Source: Limnoperna fortunei (lineage: Eukaryota; Mollusca; Bivalvia; Mytilida; Modiolidae). From it: DNA of 64,000 nucleotides. Positions within the stretch are counted from its first letter, which is position 1. Each line of letters starts with the position of its first letter. Of the stretch, positions 13,601-23,408 are shown piece by piece. A program made the translations under genes and the position numbers. The notes under the pieces were generated by a model. It saw only the letters and a list, made by a program, of their open reading frames with translations, was not told the origin of the DNA and searched no databases. The stretch spans positions 79,894,926 through 79,958,925 of the forward strand of contig OX104117.1 in NCBI GenBank assembly GCA_944474755.1. The letters run 5' to 3'.

Positions 13601-16600
13601 CTGGTTACACACTACAAACACCAAAACCTTAATTCCCGCAGAAAACCTTAATCTCCGTGGGAAAACCTTAATTTTTTAAGGAATCCCTATAAAATTAAGT
13701 GTTGGTTTTTTTAATTAAGGTTGTCCCAGGGAAATTAAGGTTTTCCCTCGGAGATTAAGGTTTTCCCGCGGAGATTAAGGTTTTTTGTTGATTGGACCCC
13801 TGGGTCGGTTTTAAGCCCTCTGGCATTGTTGTTGATAACGATCATCAGTTACTCTGCAGATTTATGACAATAGTTATAAATCTATATATTTATGTATAAA
13901 ATTTATTCTTGTCCAAAATAAATATGTATACGAATATCCCAAAATTAAAATGCATGAATGTGAATGCATTTTCTATCAACTTTATTTCAGAAAAGACGTA
14001 TATTTAAAAATTATTATTATACAAATTATTAAAATATAATTTTTAAGTAACCGTTAAGTTATAATTTTTCCATTTGAAGATCGGTAGGTAAGAAATATAG
14101 AACAATCAATACACGGTCCGAACTTGTGATACACATCCGCCATACTGTTTGTTTACCTGTACAAAATGAAAGGAATAAAGGACGGATCATATTATTTATA
14201 TATATATTTGTTTTTTTATTCGCAGGTTTCTGGTAAGTTTTTGGTATTCATATTGTTGTTGAACAAAATCTAACATGTTGTTTATTTTTCATTTTTAACC
14301 TTTCTTCGTTTTAGCTTTATATTTTTATTGGGTTGTTATTATTACGTTCGGTTTCTAATGATTTGATTTTTTTTATTGTCGATTTTATTTAATTCAAATT
14401 ATGTTAATTGTTAATAAAATTAAACGTGTTATTTGTTTTGCTTTCATAACAAATTCTTAGTTTTTACTTTATAAACATTTATTTTTTGTTATATTTTAAT
14501 TTGCTCAGAAATTTATTTTCAATACAAAAGCACGTTTTCGCCGTTTTCTGTTATTTTCTATTCAGCTTTAAATTGTTTCAATTTATAATTTTAATAGGTA
14601 TTACAGCTGTGTAAATTTATGATTTTTTTTTGTTTTTCTTGAACTGAAATTAGCAGTGTTTTTTAATCGATACTAGTTTATTTATAATTATTTCAACCCT
14701 TGAGACAAAAATGAATACATGCGTCCATTAACTTAAATGAAATCCTATAGTCGGGTGCAGCTCTTATGCCCTTCCGTCGAATATCATCGGAAAATCAAAG
14801 AATAATCGACTAATTAGAATATTCTTTACATTAATTTGACAAAAATTTCCAAATTGTTAATTGAACATTTCTTCGTTTTTTGCTTTTACATTTTTTTTTT
14901 CAATTTTATTTTTCATTTCTTATATATAATTATGTTCGTGTTTTTAAGTATTTTAATTGCTTTATTATGACCTTTAGTTGAAGACATTAGTACAGTGTAT
15001 CCAGAAAAAATTATGCAAAGTTAGATCCACCATCCTATCACAGGAGAGGACGATTTGTCTTTTTAGCTTAAAATGTAATCTTTGTTATGTTCGTTAAGTT
15101 CACGAAACAATTACTGTTGTTAAATTTTGTTGTTATTTTTCTAAATCTATATTTTTATATGTTCATAATTTGAAATGTTTACTCTAAGATTATGCAATAA
15201 ACTTACTGAGATGGTCTCTTCTTTACTTCTATACAAAGCTACAACCACGGGTTAGTTTCTGCCTTACAGCCATCTTTAATCATCTGTTACGCATGTTGCA
15301 TCAAAGTGCGCTTAGTAACAGATTTTCCATTGTTCACGTCCTGAATATAGATGAAATATTGCTTGCTGGACGTTAAACAACAATCAATCAATCAATCCAT
15401 TATAACAGGAGGAACAATAACACATGTACCGATCCATAGTTAAATTCTGACAAAGCTGTTTTATATACTGTCGGTAGTATTTTCTCAATATTGTTCGTTT
15501 TTACAAGTTAACTCTATAAAAATCGAAGAATGTGTCCATGGGACACAGATGCCCCCGCTAAATGAAGTCCCAAACAGGAAGTAGTTTTCCGACATATCTG
15601 AAAGTTGATTAGGACGTACAACTTGTGATACTGAACCACCCTGCCAAATTTCAAACTGTTCTTATGTACAGTTTCTGAGAAAGGCTTGACGGAAATTCGT
15701 ACATACGGACGGACGTATTTACGTACAAATGAAGTCCCAAACAGGAAGTAGTTGTCCGACAGGTCTGAAAGTCGCTTAGGACGTCCAACTTGTGATACTG
15801 AACCACCCTGCCAAATTTCAAATTGTCCTCATGTACAGTTTCTGAGAAAAGCTTGACGGAAATTCGTGCGGACGGACGGACATGAGTAAAACTTAATTCC
15901 CCCCCCCCCGACATGTCGTCGCGGGGGCATAAAAAATGTTTATTTGAAAATTGGTACTAGGGCTTAATTGTAAAAATCGCACTACAGATATTTATAGTCA
16001 TAATTAGTTATGATATTTATTTTTTAGTCCTCTGCTCAAATTAGTGGTCAGCATTTCCTATAATTAGAGAATATAACTACATATACAATAGAGCAAAGAA
16101 AATAATCAACCAGTCAGAAAGAAGCTTATTATATGTCCAATGTGGATGGATAGTTCTATCTTTATTCTCCAAATTCAATGAATACAATGGTTTCAGAGCG
16201 AGAGATTGAATGTCATACAAATACAATAAACAAATACAATATACAATAAACAAGTACATTATACAATAAACTAATAGGTATTGCAACACCATCTACTTTC
16301 TTATACAATCAATACCATATATATCTCGCAAATAATTATTGTTACAAATAATAGCGATAAACAGAAAAAAAAACAGAATAGACAAAATTCAATACCTTAT
16401 CGGTATCAGTTTGTCAAGTAAAGTTTACCTTTTTGTTGTTAATATCTACAGATCTGCTGAGTTTTCGTAATGTGGTCGGGGTTTTACTGTTAAATAATTG
16501 ACGAAATTTAATTGTGTTCGGTGTATAAATATACATTCTAGAAATAAATTTCAGAAAAAAACCGGGTATTGTAAGATATAATGATATTCATCACCGATTT

Positions 16601-18893
16601 CGTTTTTATTACACAACGGACAAAGTCTATTTTCTCTTTCTATATTTTTCCAACGACAAAGCTCTATTGGCAGTTTATGATTACCTAATCTAAATCTACA
16701 GAGAATATTATTTTACAAATTGAATCCAAGAAAATACGTTTACTTCATTAGATTTACATATTAAGAGCTTATATATCATGCTGGATAATTTTGTTTACCA
16801 CATATTAGTTTACACCAATAAGAAGTAACTGGTAGTTTAATTTGTATGTGAAGTGGGTATCTACCTTACTCTCCATATATCCTTACACTAGGAGTGCTAG
16901 ACTCGAGATTCAATAGCAGCTTACAATATTTCAAGTGCAACATTTCTAAGATATCACAGTTTTGGAATCCCCAAACTTCTGCTCCATATCTTGTCGAAAA
17001 GATCTAATTGACAACTAATAGATACATTATGCAGACGGCTTTTATTTAGAATTTCATACATTGCTATAAAGGCTTTCTCTACGAGGTATTTTTTATTTTT
17101 TTTAAAAGAGCCCGTTCTTTGGAAAAGACTGAACCCCGAGTTATATAAATTCACTTACAATTTCTAATTCTCTTTCCTGGAACGTGAATTTAAAATTTCG
17201 TGAGATTGCACCTTTACTGAATATCATAACTTTAGTCTTATCTATGTTTAATTTTAGCTTCCACTTTTCGCAGTATTCTTGAAAGAAATTTAGACCCAAT
17301 TGTAAATCGTTGGCAGACTCTGCCAAAAGTACATTTCTGCAAATAAGATCGTAAATAATTTTACGTATACATCGAGTTCACTCTCTAAATCGTTTGTAAT
17401 GGTTGTCAACCCATAGATAGATTGTAATATGATCGACATGTGTTAATTTGTTTTTCCAGTTGCAAGAATTCGAACATTTAAAAAGAAATCTTATACATCT
17501 TAATTTTACGATTTAAAGAACAACATTTAGAATCGCTCTTGAATACGTAAAACCAGAGATATATGCACGGAAACTGATGGCGTAATACATAATGTCTTAG
17601 TAGTAAAACGTACAATATAAATTATCTTTCAACATATAGCTGAAATGGCACCGTGGATCAAATTTACGGTAAAGCTGTTCAAACTGCATATTGTAAAGCT
17701 AGCTGCGTTGTTTGTAAGCGATATAGCTGATTTTGTTGAAACCCTTTTGTATATATATACGCGGTTAACGGAGACTAATCCGAATTGAATGATAGATCGA
17801 TCGGTACAAAAATCTAATAACCTTATAAGGTGAGGTGATGCATTCTAGACCCCTTTTTTTATCACGGGGCCTTGTGGACGCCGATTCATAATCGCACCCC
17901 TCCCCCCTTTTCCAGACCCCATCCACCAATGATGTGCTACAATACATAACATATGTAATGAAAAAATAACTACAAAATAAATAATTTATACACAATCTAA
18001 CAAGACATATAGTCCAATATTGTATTATTGACCAAGTACACAATATTTCTTCCGCAGAACAATACTGCACAAAAAATGATGTGCTCTGTTGGAGTCCTAG
18101 GCTTGCATTTTTCTGAAAAAAAACATGATAATAATTTGTATAATTTCATACTGGCGGGCAGGGTTACAAATGATACAGAATATGAATTCATAATTCCCAT
18201 TCTCGCCTACAGGATTTATCGAGAATAAGGCCCAAATTAGTTACTTTTCTATGAGGACATATAAATTACTTTGCCTTGTTATTTCTTAATACCTGCAGCC
18301 ATAGAAATGTCTAAATCACTAACAGATAATACAATAGAAAATATAAATATATACATACATCTCTTTATACTTTATACAGATATAACAATATTATATTACG
18401 ATCGATACTTACAGCATTAGCTATCTTAATATATCAAACCGGAGCTTCTTAACTAACGATGTAAAATAAAACAGCATAAATGTGTTTTTAAGATGATTTA
18501 AATTTTGTGTATTACTGCTTATAAATTGTAAATTGAAACAATTTGAAGCTGAATAGAAAATAACAGAAAACGGCGAAAACGTGCTTTGTATTGAAAATAA
18601 ATTTCTGAGCAAATTTCAATATAACAACAAATAAATATTTATAAAGTAAAAACTAAGAATTTGTTATGAATGCAAAACAAATAACACGTTTAATTTTATT
18701 AACAATTAACATAATTTGAATTAAACAAATAAAATCGACAATAAAATAGAAACCCAACGTAATAATAAAAAGTCAAAATAAGAATATAAAGCTAAAACGA
18801 AAAAAGGTTAAAAACGCAAAACAAACAACATGTTAGATTTTGTTCAACAACAATATGAATACCAAAAACTTACCAGAAACCTGTGAATAAAAA

Positions 18894-18950
<57 letters not shown>

Positions 18951-20614
18951 TTTGATCCGTCCTTTATTCCTTTCATTTTGTACAGGTAAACAAACAGTAT
19001 GGCGGATGTGTATTACAAGTTCGGTCCGTGTATTGATTGTTCTATATTTCTTACCTACCGATCTTCAAATGGAAAAATAATAACTTAACGGTTACTTAAA
19101 AATTATATTTTAATAATTTGTATAATAATAATTTTTAAATATACGTCTTTTCTGAAATAAAGTTGATAGAAAATGCATTCACGTTCATGCATTTTTATTT
19201 TGGGATATTCGTATACATATTTATTTTGGACAAGAATAAATTTTATACATAAATATATAGCTTTATAACTATTGTCATAAATCTGCAGAGTAACTGATGA
19301 TCGTTATCAACAACAATGCCAGAGGGCTTAAAACCGACCCAGGGGTCCAATCAACAAAAAACCTTTATCTCCGCGGGAAAACCTTAATCTCCGAGGGAAA
19401 ACCTTAATTTCCCTGGGACAACCTTAATTTAAAAAACCAACACTTAATTTTATAGGGATACCTTAAAAATTTAAGGTTTTCCCACGGAGATTAAGGTTTT
19501 CTGCGGGAATTAAGGTTTTGGTGTTTGTAGTGACAGTATGATGAATTTTGGCGTTGAAAATGGTGGATCTATTTTTTGTCATGTTACTGAGAGCTCATCA
19601 AAACAATACTTCATAGTTTGCTTGTGGATTGAGACCTTAATTCAATTTAAACTAAACTTCAAATTTTTTATCATTTTTGTAGAACCAAGGATTTTTTCTA
19701 CATCTGGGATTTTACTAAATAAAGCCCCTTAATTTAGAAATTTGGATACCATTCAGTGTGCAAATTTTGGCTATTTTCAGTATGTAAGTTTTGATACTGT
19801 TCAGTACACAAATTTCAATGAGACTGCTACTATCTGCATCATTTAAAAGTTTACGAAACTTAAAATTGTAAAGTTTTGCATATTAGACGGGTATCCTGGG
19901 TCTGTTTTGACATATCCATGAGTTATGCCCCTTTGAACATAGAAATTTATATACCAGTAAACATTATGTACATTGTAGACACAACTCCTTCTTAGATGTT
20001 AATAAAACGGTGTAGATATGGATATTATTACGACATCCCGATCTGTTAATACATCCAGGTGTTTTGTCTCTTTGAATGTAGAACATTTGATGACACAACT
20101 CCTCCTAGATGCTTTAATCAGATGTTGATGAAACTATGTATATTTGGGCATTTAAAAGCAAGCAACTGGGAAGGGGGTAAATGTATCAAATCTCATTTTT
20201 CCTATGTTTAACTAAAACTGTTGCCTCTTGTTTATACAGTGCTACTTTTACCACTTGTGATTTATGGCCTTAAAAAGGTATAGAATAGGACTTAGTAAAT
20301 CTAAAATGTTGACACTTCTTAAAATCTGTTTTAAACATAACAGTATAAAAAGGAAAGATGGAAAGTAATATATCGCGGGCAGTAATGTTGGTTTCTAAGT
20401 AATTGTTGCTAAAATCTTTATATTTACCATTTCTATAAACAAAATTACATAACATTCTGTGCATAGAATAGCATTGCTTTAACATACATGCAGAATGCTG
20501 TTGAAGCTTGGTACATTTAAGTCAAATTAATGTATTTGTTTTTCAGATTTTAAAGCTTTTGATCTTGAGAGTTACTGGGGACAGCGGACATATGAGAAAT
20601 TAACAAGCAGCTGA
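4602..20614 (+). CDS. MCRIP2: MCRIP/FAM195 family protein, six exons, 143 aa
   Basis: Exons join in frame: 4602-4653, 4771-4849, 11524-11654, 12709-12759, 13309-13359 and 20547-20614 (432 nt including TGA). Every intron begins GT and ends AG. The product begins MYALSRGPSK, contains MNGRR near residue 56 and the HEEIVKFLTDAWYKV block, and ends FDLESYW...LTSS. This order (a GPSK start, NGRR, AHEEN-V-F-AW, then an IDL-WW-type tail) is that of vertebrate MCRIP2/FAM195A. Known family members are small proteins that bind the CtBP corepressor or DDX6 and are ERK-regulated or stress-granule-associated; that role is transferred from the family. The gene is stretched by mobile elements in introns 2, 3 and 5. 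None of the six exons is long enough to stand out alone; the call rests on splice-phase continuity plus family resemblance from memory. Confidence 0.85.
4850..5396. other. Intron 2 of MCRIP, left part
   Basis: No exon or repeat recognised; AT-rich unique-looking sequence. Confidence 0.5.
5403..6307. mobile_element. hAT-like non-autonomous element
   Basis: The ends are inverted copies of CAGGCCTGTCAACTTT (5403 onward and 6307 backward). They are flanked by a direct repeat CATTAA (5397-5402 and 6308-6313). CAG-starting TIRs fit the hAT superfamily, although hAT normally makes an 8-bp duplication, so the 6-bp match may be a decayed 8-mer. The interior carries a BED-finger fragment on the minus strand. 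Near the right end are short repeats of CGGGTTTCGGGTC type. Confidence 0.6.
5441..5686 (-). pseudogene. BED-type zinc-finger fragment (transposase N-terminus)
   Basis: An 81-codon frame inside the hAT-like element. Residues about 26-65 show a finger pattern with CKLC followed by two histidines (SLHSW...NNEH) after a WL-KS-H-G entry, as in BED fingers of hAT transposases and ZBED-like proteins. The frame ends soon after the finger and there is no catalytic domain, so it is a truncated N-terminus, not a working transposase. The start is the ATG at 5686. Confidence 0.55.
6477..7385. repeat. Bivalve-type repeat with about 165-bp tandem units
   Basis: It opens with an imperfect hairpin (CCCCCGCTCGACAGAGTCGGGGG) and a GTCCGTCCGTTCGTCCGTCC run. 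About five tandem units follow, each containing GAATGAAACTTTGGGATA and GGTTGGTAAGAAGCC. It closes with a GCGGGGATATC...CTAGATCGACTTTGTCTAG edge. Non-coding; inside intron 2 of MCRIP. Confidence 0.8.
7386..10987. other. Intron 2 of MCRIP, no gene seen
   Basis: A long AT-rich stretch. Short open frames occur but show no family signature, splice context or codon bias. A G8 homopolymer sits at about 10194-10203. Confidence 0.5.
10988..11090. repeat. 40-bp-stem hairpin
   Basis: 10988-11027 and 11051-11090 are reverse complements at 36 of 40 positions, around a 23-nt loop. The size fits a tiny MITE or a long miRNA-like foldback. No target duplication was established. Confidence 0.8.
11775..12030. 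mobile_element. MITE with 55-bp or longer inverted repeats
   Basis: About 11793-11848 and 11959-12013 are near-perfect reverse complements around GACGGGCCAA...GGAAGTAAAACTGAATTATG. Weaker pairing extends both ways. The element is about 250 bp, non-coding, in intron 3 of MCRIP just downstream of exon 3. Confidence 0.75.
15200..15403 (+). mobile_element. SINE-like element with (AATC)n tail
   Basis: About 200 bp ending GCTGGACGTTAAACAAC followed by (AATC)n, a tail style that recurs in molluscan SINEs. The 5' end and any tRNA-derived promoter boxes were not resolved. Confidence 0.5.
15530..15935. repeat. Repeat with two tandem units and GGACGGACG motifs
   Basis: Two copies of a roughly 180-bp unit containing AAATGAAGTCCCAAACAGG and CTTGTGATACTGAACCACC, each ending in TTGACGGAAATTCGT...GGACGGAC. 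The block is bounded by GATGCCCCCGCT on the left and GCGGGGGCAT on the right, an inverted pair. Non-coding, nested in the CACTA-type element. Confidence 0.75.
16550..17345 (-). pseudogene. Decayed non-LTR retrotransposon reverse transcriptase
   Basis: The minus strand carries two short open frames matching consecutive parts of a LINE RT. 17141-17326 has a NDLQLGLNFFQEYCEKWKL-LN-DKTKVM block (the region after the YADD box). 16954-17154 has SFKKNKKYLVEKA and a QLDLFDKI block. Farther left a Cys/His-knuckle-like stretch is visible near 16600. Frames are broken by shifts and stops, and the endonuclease and catalytic YxDD are missing. Confidence 0.65.
18898..18944. repeat. (AT)n microsatellite
   Basis: An AT dinucleotide run in the right arm of the CACTA-type element. 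The left arm has only a short counterpart, so the run expanded after the arms formed. Confidence 0.95.
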
Positions 20615-20756
20615 TACCACCTGATGTTTTTAACTCTGCCATAGTTCTTTCATGTTGATTTCATACCTTACTGTTGATTGTTAATGACTTAGAACATATG
20701 ATTAGATGAATGCAATGGGTGTGTGCGTGTTTTGAGTGATGAATACTTTTATTTGT

Positions 20757-20762
20757 AATAAA
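20757..20762 (+). promoter_or_regulatory. Polyadenylation signal of MCRIP
   Basis: AATAAA lies 143 nt after the MCRIP stop codon, in a T-rich context, and is the first such signal in the 3' UTR. Confidence 0.65.
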
Positions 20763-20939
20763 AGATGTAAATTTTTATATGTGACTGGTTTAACTATGTG
20801 AATGTGTAAATGTATGCTGTATTAATGGCATTGTCAGCTCGCATCTCCAGGCTATTGAGTTAGTGCAGTAATGTTTCTTTGAAGAAGAGAGTTGGAAATG
20901 TCTTGTTCTTCTGGTTCTCCTGCTTTATCCTACAATATA

Positions 20940-22850
20940 TAGTCAAAATATAGTTTTTGCAGTTAAAAAGTATAACAGATACGGGAAACCTTCCTTCTTC
21001 AGCATCAGAAGCTCTACAAAACACTCCATTGGGTCGAAGTTGTATGACGACTCCTTGTTGGAGCTATTGCCGTTTAATTGTCGAAATTGATGCATGTTGC
21101 CATTTTTGCCTCAAAATCTTGAAAATTATTAGAACTAGATAAAAAGGTTAGCATTGGGTAATTGTTATGCTCTATGAGAGCAACAAAAATGGCCTTAGGG
21201 TCGATTTCTGATTAACCTTTTAGGTGTTATTCCCCTTGAACTGTTTTTTAATCAGTTTTAATTGATTTTTAAAAAATCTTCTTGTCTGAAACCACTTTAA
21301 CTTTGTGCACATTATCTGTCAAATGTCCTCTACCATGTTTGCACAAACCATGACTGCAGATTAACCGACATGGATGCCAAGGCTTCTCTGAAACCACTAA
21401 AAGGACTGCTTTGCAACTTAGTACACATCATTTGTCAAATCCAAGTTTGCACAAACCACGGCCGAAAATTAACAAACATGGCCGCCAAGGCTAAAAAAAG
21501 AACAAACGGTTCAAAATACAGTTTTTGGCGTATAGTTCAAAAAGTATAACAGACAAAGGAAAACTGAAAAGACCCTCCTACAAAACACTCAATTGGGTTG
21601 AGGTTGTATGATGACTCTGGTGGGAGTTATTGCCCTTTAATTGTTCAAAGATTTTTGCCTCAAAATCTTTAAAATTATTAGAACTAGAGAAAAAGTAAGC
21701 ATTGCATTATTGTAATGCTTTATGAGAGCAAAACAAAAATGACTTGAGGGTCAAGATTGTCTGATGAACTGTTTAGAGATATTAATTATATAGTATAAGT
21801 GTCAACCATAATGAGATCAAATTTGAATTTTGTTCTGGATTGTATTGCTTAGTATTGCATATTTAATACTTTCAACATTTGTTATCTTCAAGTCGTCAGT
21901 ACATATATATCCAATGACAGCTCCTTCTGTTGATATGAATTATCCTTGGAGTTTCTAAATTTGCCTAAAGTGACATTATTTTCTAAACAGAACAGTTTCT
22001 GCATCTTTAAATAGAACAGAAGTTAATTGCATTGAAACACCTGAAATGGTGAAGCAGCTTAATTTTTGTTAGCAAATGTGATTTTTCAATACCATGTCAA
22101 TGTTATTAAAATTAAATCTGATAACCCAGATTCCAGATGATCATGGTACATTGGTGTAAACATCACGTTTTCATTCTACTGATCCATCCAAATGTGCTTG
22201 CATTAATAGAAAACAGATTTTTAGCTCACCTCACCTGAAGGGTCAGGTGAGCTATTGCCATCACCTGGCATCCGCCGTAATCATTAACTTTTCTCAAATT
22301 CTCCTCCTAAACCACTAAGAGATTGTTTTTAAACTTCATCAGTAAGATATCCTCGACCAAGTTTGCACAAATCATGGCCGCAGACCAACCAACATGGCCG
22401 CGGTGGCTAAACATAGTACAGGGTAAAAATACTATTTTTGGCATATACACACGTAGTTTAAAAAGTACAACAGATACAGGAAAACCGAGAGACTTTTTTC
22501 ACATCTAAAGCTGGAGAAAAAAGCTGCGGAGTCAAAAGTTGTACGACACCCCCTTCCCCTTTGTAGGAGTTATGACCACCTAAGCGTCAAAATTGATGAT
22601 TTTCTGCCCTTTTCCCTTGAAATTATTAGAACTATAGAAAAGGTTAGCATTGCTAAATTGTTTAGTTTTATGAGTGGAAGGTCAAGATTGTCTTATCAAC
22701 CGTTTTTTTGTAATCTATTTTAATTGATTTTTTTTAATTTTCTCCTCTAAAACCTCTAAAAGGACTACTTTGAAACACTGCACACATCATTTTTAGGATT
22801 TCCTCTACCAAAATTGCACAAATCGTGACAAGCTAAGCCTTTAATGGTGT
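20940..22850. repeat. Three diverged copies of a roughly 600-bp repeat
   Basis: Shared blocks (AAAAAGTATAACAGA, AAATTATTAGAACTA, GTTGTATGA-GACTC) recur near 20960-21150, 21530-21740 and 22430-22660. The third copy is preceded by TTTTAGCTCACCTCACCTGA...GGTGAGCTATTGC, an inverted-repeat edge seen in common bivalve repeats. Non-coding. Confidence 0.7.
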
Positions 22851-23256
22851 GGAATTCTGAGACTAATCACGTAGCAAAATCATTGTCTAAAAGGATAATG
22901 TTTAGATGATTAAGACAGAGTGAACAATATTGTTTTGAGGCAGTAGATTCCAAACCTTAGTAAACGATAGAAGACTCGCGAGGTCTGCTGTCAATGATTT
23001 ATATAGAAAATTGTGTTCTAATAATAAATAACAGTAACAATGGTTTAGAATAATAATCCGACTTAGCAACGAATGAAAATAAAATTGTAAAGAATGGTCC
23101 AAAAATGTCCATAGGATTTTTGGACATGCTCAGCTTGCCCCTATATGTCGGATGGGAGGGGATTGATTGTTATTATACGGAAATCCTGACAGTGGACCAT
23201 AGTGAGTAACACGTTAGAAGATTGTTATGCTTCTTTCACAATCAAGCCATTCCTCC
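22851..23256. other. Host flank left of the Maverick element
   Basis: AT-rich, no gene seen. Confidence 0.5.
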
Positions 23257-23262
23257 CCTGTT
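23257..23262. other. Target site duplication, left
   Basis: CCTGTT immediately outside the left AG terminus; identical to 37628-37633. Confidence 0.95.
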
Positions 23263-23388
23263 AGTAGTGTGTAAAGGGGGTTTCTGCCGCACTAAGGGAA
23301 AATCCTGCTTGGAAATGCCAATCCGGACCAAAAAATGCAAACGGGGAGGGGTTCCTATTAACTATGGGGTAAATATACAATCATGGCA
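23263..23388 (+). repeat. Left terminal inverted repeat (126 bp)
   Basis: Matches the reverse complement of 37505-37627 except for one A in an A-run, one C/T change and a 2-bp TA insertion. The repeat ends exactly on an ATGGCA start-codon context (ATG at 23383), preceded by GGTAAATATACAATC, so promoter and start codon are inside the TIR. Confidence 0.95.
23368..23385 (+). promoter_or_regulatory. TIR-borne start-site motif, left (polymerase side)
   Basis: GGTAAATATACAATCATG, the left-TIR version with a TA insertion. The ATG at 23383 is out of frame with PolB because of the 8-bp duplication at 23399-23414. Confidence 0.6.
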
Positions 23389-23408
23389 TCGAAAATTGAA
23401 ATGTTGAA

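Larger units (their letters stand above)
13610..19532. mobile_element. CACTA/EnSpm-type element with 1-kb inverted arms
   Basis: Both termini read CACTACAAACACCAAAACC inward. They are flanked by the 3-bp duplication ACA (13607-13609 and 19533-19535). CACTA ends plus a 3-bp duplication are the hallmarks of EnSpm/CACTA. Just inside are repeated AACCTTAAT-TCCG-GGG words in both orientations, like CACTA subterminal repeats. The inverted arms run about 13610-14625 and 18490-19532, far longer than usual for the group. The 3.9-kb interior has no transposase and has collected other repeats, so it is non-autonomous. It lies in intron 5 of MCRIP. Confidence 0.75.
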
